From Planctomycetaceae bacterium (GTDB lineage Bacteria; Planctomycetota; Planctomycetia; Pirellulales; UBA1268): a DNA stretch of 9,220 nucleotides. Positions within the stretch are counted from its first letter, which is position 1, and every line of letters begins with the position of its first letter. A program made the translations under genes and the position numbers. The stretch is from NCBI GenBank assembly GCA_003509235.1, contig DONH01000208.1, forward strand, positions 1 to 9,220. The letters are read 5' to 3'. This document shows positions 7,057-9,220 of the stretch, piece by piece. The notes beneath the pieces are model-generated. The model saw nothing but the letters and a program-made list of their open reading frames with translations, was not told the origin of the DNA and searched no databases.

Positions 7057-8583
7057 GTGCACGCACTTGTTATCGATGATTCAAAACCTGTACGTAGTAT
7101 CCTTACAAAAGTACTGAATAGCTTACAGTTTCAATGCATTGAAGCCCAGAATGGTGTCGAGGCGCTCGACAGGCTTTCCCACATGCCTCGCCCAACACTC
7201 ATAACGCTTAACCGTCACATGCCTGAGATGGACGGATTTGAGTTGCTTGGTCGAATCCGTCGGAGCCAACAGTACAAAAATCTTCCCGTTGTGATGATTT
7301 CTACTGATTCGACAAAAGCAAGTATCGAAGCAGCGATGCGACTCGGGGCGACGGACTTTATTGCAAAGCCGTTTACACCAACCGAACTTATAGCACGACT
7401 GAATACCCTTGGGCTGACTCAAGAGACAAAAAAAAAGAGTAAACAGCAGCCAGATCCGCAACCTTCTTCATCACTTAGTCTACACACGAATCAACATGCT
7501 CAAATCGTCTTAGAACACAAACCCATTCGGATTCTCTTAGTTGATGACTCCGCAGCAATACGAGGAATACTTTCTAAGACACTGCATGAGATACCTGGCA
7601 TCAAAGTCATTGGGACAGCTGCAGATGGTGAAAAAGCACTGACTCTTTTAGAGAAAGAGCACGTTGATATTGTTCTTCTTGATATTGAAATGCCTGTTAT
7701 GGATGGCATTGAGACGCTTCGTCACATTCGAAAAAAATATCTCCGACTGCCTGTTGTTATCTTTTCAAGCCTAACCGAGCGAGGGGCGAAGGCAACCTTG
7801 GAAGCACTGGTTGCTGGTGCGAACGATTACGTTGCAAAGCCAACTGCTACAGACAAAGATAGTATCGTGGCAAGAATTGAGTCTGAGTTAGTCCCAAAGC
7901 TTAGGGCAGTCTACAGGCCACCCGAAAAAAACAAAGATCCTGCCAACAGCACGGCCTCGAAAAAATTAATGACCGCCGCGTCTTTTAACAAGAACTTACA
8001 GAATATCTCGGTAATTGTTATTGGCGTTTCGACTGGCGGTCCGAGCGCGCTCGCAGATATTCTTCCACATTTAACTGTTGCAAATGCCCCACCTATTGCA
8101 GTTGTGCAGCATATGCCAAAGGAATTCACCGGGCATCTTGCCGACCGACTATCCAAACTGTGTAAGCACCGGGTCTGTGAAGCGCATCATGGGCAGGCAC
8201 TTGAATCAGAACATATCTACCTAGCTCCTGGGGGCTCGCACCTCGAAATTCAAAAACATGGCAAAGAGGCCAAACTTGTTCTCCATGATGGGCCGCCTGA
8301 GAATTCGTGCCGGCCATCAGTTGATGTACTTTTTCGTTCGGCTGCCAAAATATTTCATTCCGACACGTTGGCTCTCGTGCTTACTGGCATGGGGAATGAT
8401 GGCCTTCGGGGATGTAAACTGATTGCAGCAGAGGGTGGTGTCGTCATTGCTCAGGACGAACCAAGTAGTGTTGTATGGGGCATGCCTGGTCATGTTGTTC
8501 GAGCAGGCCTTGCAGACATGGTGCTCTCTCTCGATCGCATTGGGCCAGATATTGCCAGGCGAATTTGTCGACAACAGAAATAG
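7057..8583 (+). CDS. cheB: REC-REC-CheB protein-glutamate methylesterase fusion
   Basis: 508-residue cytoplasmic enzyme that removes methyl groups from receptor glutamates (and normally deamidates Gln) during adaptation. First receiver at about 1-120: D7/D8 and the Lys of AKPF are present, but the acceptor site reads LNRHMPEMDG, with Asn52 in place of Asp. A Lys/Gln/Pro/Ser-rich linker follows at about 124-155. Second receiver about 157-285: D163/D164, acceptor Asp209 in LLDIEMPVMDG, and Lys in AKP, so it should accept phosphate from CheA. Methylesterase domain about 318-505 with the full catalytic triad: Ser325 (GVSTGG), His352 (QHMP) and Asp448 (GMGNDG). The spacings (27 and 96 residues) nearly match E. 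coli CheB (S164, H190, D286). E. coli CheB has 349 residues, so the extra length is the added N-terminal receiver. Starts with GTG behind AGGA and ends in TAG, 49 bases before cheR. Confidence 0.95.
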   Translation: MHALVIDDSKPVRSILTKVLNSLQFQCIEAQNGVEALDRLSHMPRPTLITLNRHMPEMDGFELLGRIRRSQQYKNLPVVMISTDSTKASIEAAMRLGATDFIAKPFTPTELIARLNTLGLTQETKKKSKQQPDPQPSSSLSLHTNQHAQIVLEHKPIRILLVDDSAAIRGILSKTLHEIPGIKVIGTAADGEKALTLLEKEHVDIVLLDIEMPVMDGIETLRHIRKKYLRLPVVIFSSLTERGAKATLEALVAGANDYVAKPTATDKDSIVARIESELVPKLRAVYRPPEKNKDPANSTASKKLMTAASFNKNLQNISVIVIGVSTGGPSALADILPHLTVANAPPIAVVQHMPKEFTGHLADRLSKLCKHRVCEAHHGQALESEHIYLAPGGSHLEIQKHGKEAKLVLHDGPPENSCRPSVDVLFRSAAKIFHSDTLALVLTGMGNDGLRGCKLIAAEGGVVIAQDEPSSVVWGMPGHVVRAGLADMVLSLDRIGPDIARRICRQQK

Positions 8584-8632
8584 TCTTTCCCAGTTTCTTC
8601 ATTCCTTGAATTATGAGACGAGTTTTTTCCAT

Positions 8633-9154
8633 ATGCAGGTAAGCCCTCCGCAGTTCTCTTACCTCCGTGGGCTGCTCAAGAAAAAAACCGGGGTTATTAT
8701 TGACGATAGCAAACAGTACCTCCTTGTCGCCCGCCTCTTGCCAATTGTCAGACAACGAAAACTTCCAAGCCTCGACACTCTCATTGATCGCATTCAGACA
8801 GCCAGTGGTAGTCCGCTAGAGAATGATGTCTTGAACGCCATGATGACGCATGAGACAAGTTTTTTTAGAGATAAAACACCTTTTGAAACCTTAAAACGTA
8901 TCATTCCTGAATTTGTGAGGAAACGAGCTGCTACGAAACAACTCACAATCTGGTCCGCAGCATGCTCAACCGGCCAGGAACCGTATAGCATTGCAATACT
9001 ATTAAATGAGCATTTTTCTGATCTCCTTGCATCGTGGAAGATTCGTATTGTTTCCACTGATATCTCAAACGTAGTTTTGGATAGGGGACGAGAAGGCATA
9101 TACAGTGAACTTGAAATTGTTCGTGGCCTCCCACAGCCGCTTCTCAATAAATAG
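8633..9154 (+). CDS. cheR: Chemotaxis methyltransferase CheR, interrupted by in-frame TAG
   Basis: S-adenosylmethionine-dependent enzyme that methylates receptor glutamates, opposing CheB. The visible 173 residues contain the N-terminal helical domain (about 1-85, with MTHETSFFRD at 71-80, the counterpart of the LTTNLTAFFRE-type segment in E. coli) and the start of the methyltransferase domain: WSAACSTGQEPYSIA from W107 (SAM-binding loop), then a VSTDIS strand and the conserved RGREGIYSELE segment. The frame stops at TAG 9152-9154 after ...LLNK, about 100 residues short of a full CheR (E. coli 286 aa). The rest of the SAM-binding fold is therefore missing from this product, and without readthrough it would be inactive. 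The ATG at 8633 matches family N-termini; the open frame extends back into cheB (GTG 8423), but that part is not CheR-like. Possible Shine-Dalgarno GACGAG is 12 bases upstream and weak. Confidence 0.88.
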   Translation: MQVSPPQFSYLRGLLKKKTGVIIDDSKQYLLVARLLPIVRQRKLPSLDTLIDRIQTASGSPLENDVLNAMMTHETSFFRDKTPFETLKRIIPEFVRKRAATKQLTIWSAACSTGQEPYSIAILLNEHFSDLLASWKIRIVSTDISNVVLDRGREGIYSELEIVRGLPQPLLNK

Positions 9155-9220
9155 TTTCATCCGTTCCAAAGAAATTGGAGTATTGCACAGTCAGGCCGGC
9201 ATTTTGTGGAATTTCGCCAG
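9152..9220 (+). pseudogene. cheR: CheR continuation after the TAG, same frame, cut by window edge
   Basis: Reading through the TAG, the same frame stays open to base 9220 and gives 22 residues, including RNWSIAQSGRHFVEFRQ. CheR proteins continue at this point with (R/K)YF, a short variable loop, a strand like V-x-x-x-L/R-x-x-V-x-F, and then NLL. So the TAG sits where Tyr (TAT/TAC) is expected, and the family sequence goes on without a frameshift. The cause may be a nonsense mutation, a one-base sequencing error, or less likely suppression. Confidence 0.65.

Noticed and set aside
8423..8632. Long N-terminal extension of cheR overlapping cheB (GTG 8423)
   Set aside because: This stretch is the shifted frame of the conserved methylesterase domain and has no CheR features; family homology begins at about the ATG at 8633.
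9152..9154. TAG reassigned to an amino acid throughout this genome
   Set aside because: The receptor gene and cheB both end in TAG at natural family termini, and readthrough there gives short, unrelated tails, so TAG works as a stop here.

Overview
The window carries most of a bacterial chemotaxis (che) gene cluster on the + strand, preceded by two ion-transport genes. No ribosomal RNA, tRNA, insertion sequence, CRISPR array or long repeat was found. By eye the GC content is moderate (about mid-40s %), codons often end in A or T, and several genes lack a clear Shine-Dalgarno sequence. Two-membrane-segment receptors with an external sensory domain suggest a motile, probably Gram-negative bacterium. 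The double-CheW CheA and HAMP-less receptor are compatible with Planctomycetota-like or other less-studied lineages, but the sequence alone does not fix the phylum.

Layout. Bases 1-447 (-) hold the N-terminal voltage-sensor part of an ion channel that runs off the left edge. Bases 448-654 are a divergent intergenic region. Bases 655-1695 (+) encode a CorA-family divalent-cation channel. After a 249-base gap the che genes follow on one strand: cheA (1945-4239), cheW (4236-4718, ATGA overlap with cheA), a transmembrane chemoreceptor (4760-6931), a double-receiver CheB methylesterase (7057-8583) and cheR (from 8633).

How the genes work together. The chemoreceptor senses a ligand through an extracytoplasmic Cache-like domain and, with CheW, controls autophosphorylation of CheA at His47. 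CheR adds methyl groups to receptor Glu residues and CheB removes them (and deamidates Gln), giving adaptation. The receptor has recognisable Glu/Gln pairs for this. No stand-alone CheY lies in the window, so the motor or output regulator must be elsewhere, or the extra receiver domain on CheB takes a related part.

The points most worth a second look are: (1) an in-frame TAG inside cheR, exactly where the family has a Tyr in an (R/K)YF motif, with CheR-like sequence continuing in the same frame to the window end; (2) a REC-REC-CheB fusion whose first receiver has Asn (N52) in place of the phospho-accepting Asp; (3) a perfect hairpin that buries the Shine-Dalgarno sequence of cheW at the cheA/cheW overlap; (4) a receptor in which TM2 runs straight into the signalling coiled coil without a HAMP domain; (5) a CheA with two CheW-like domains and no obvious P2 domain.
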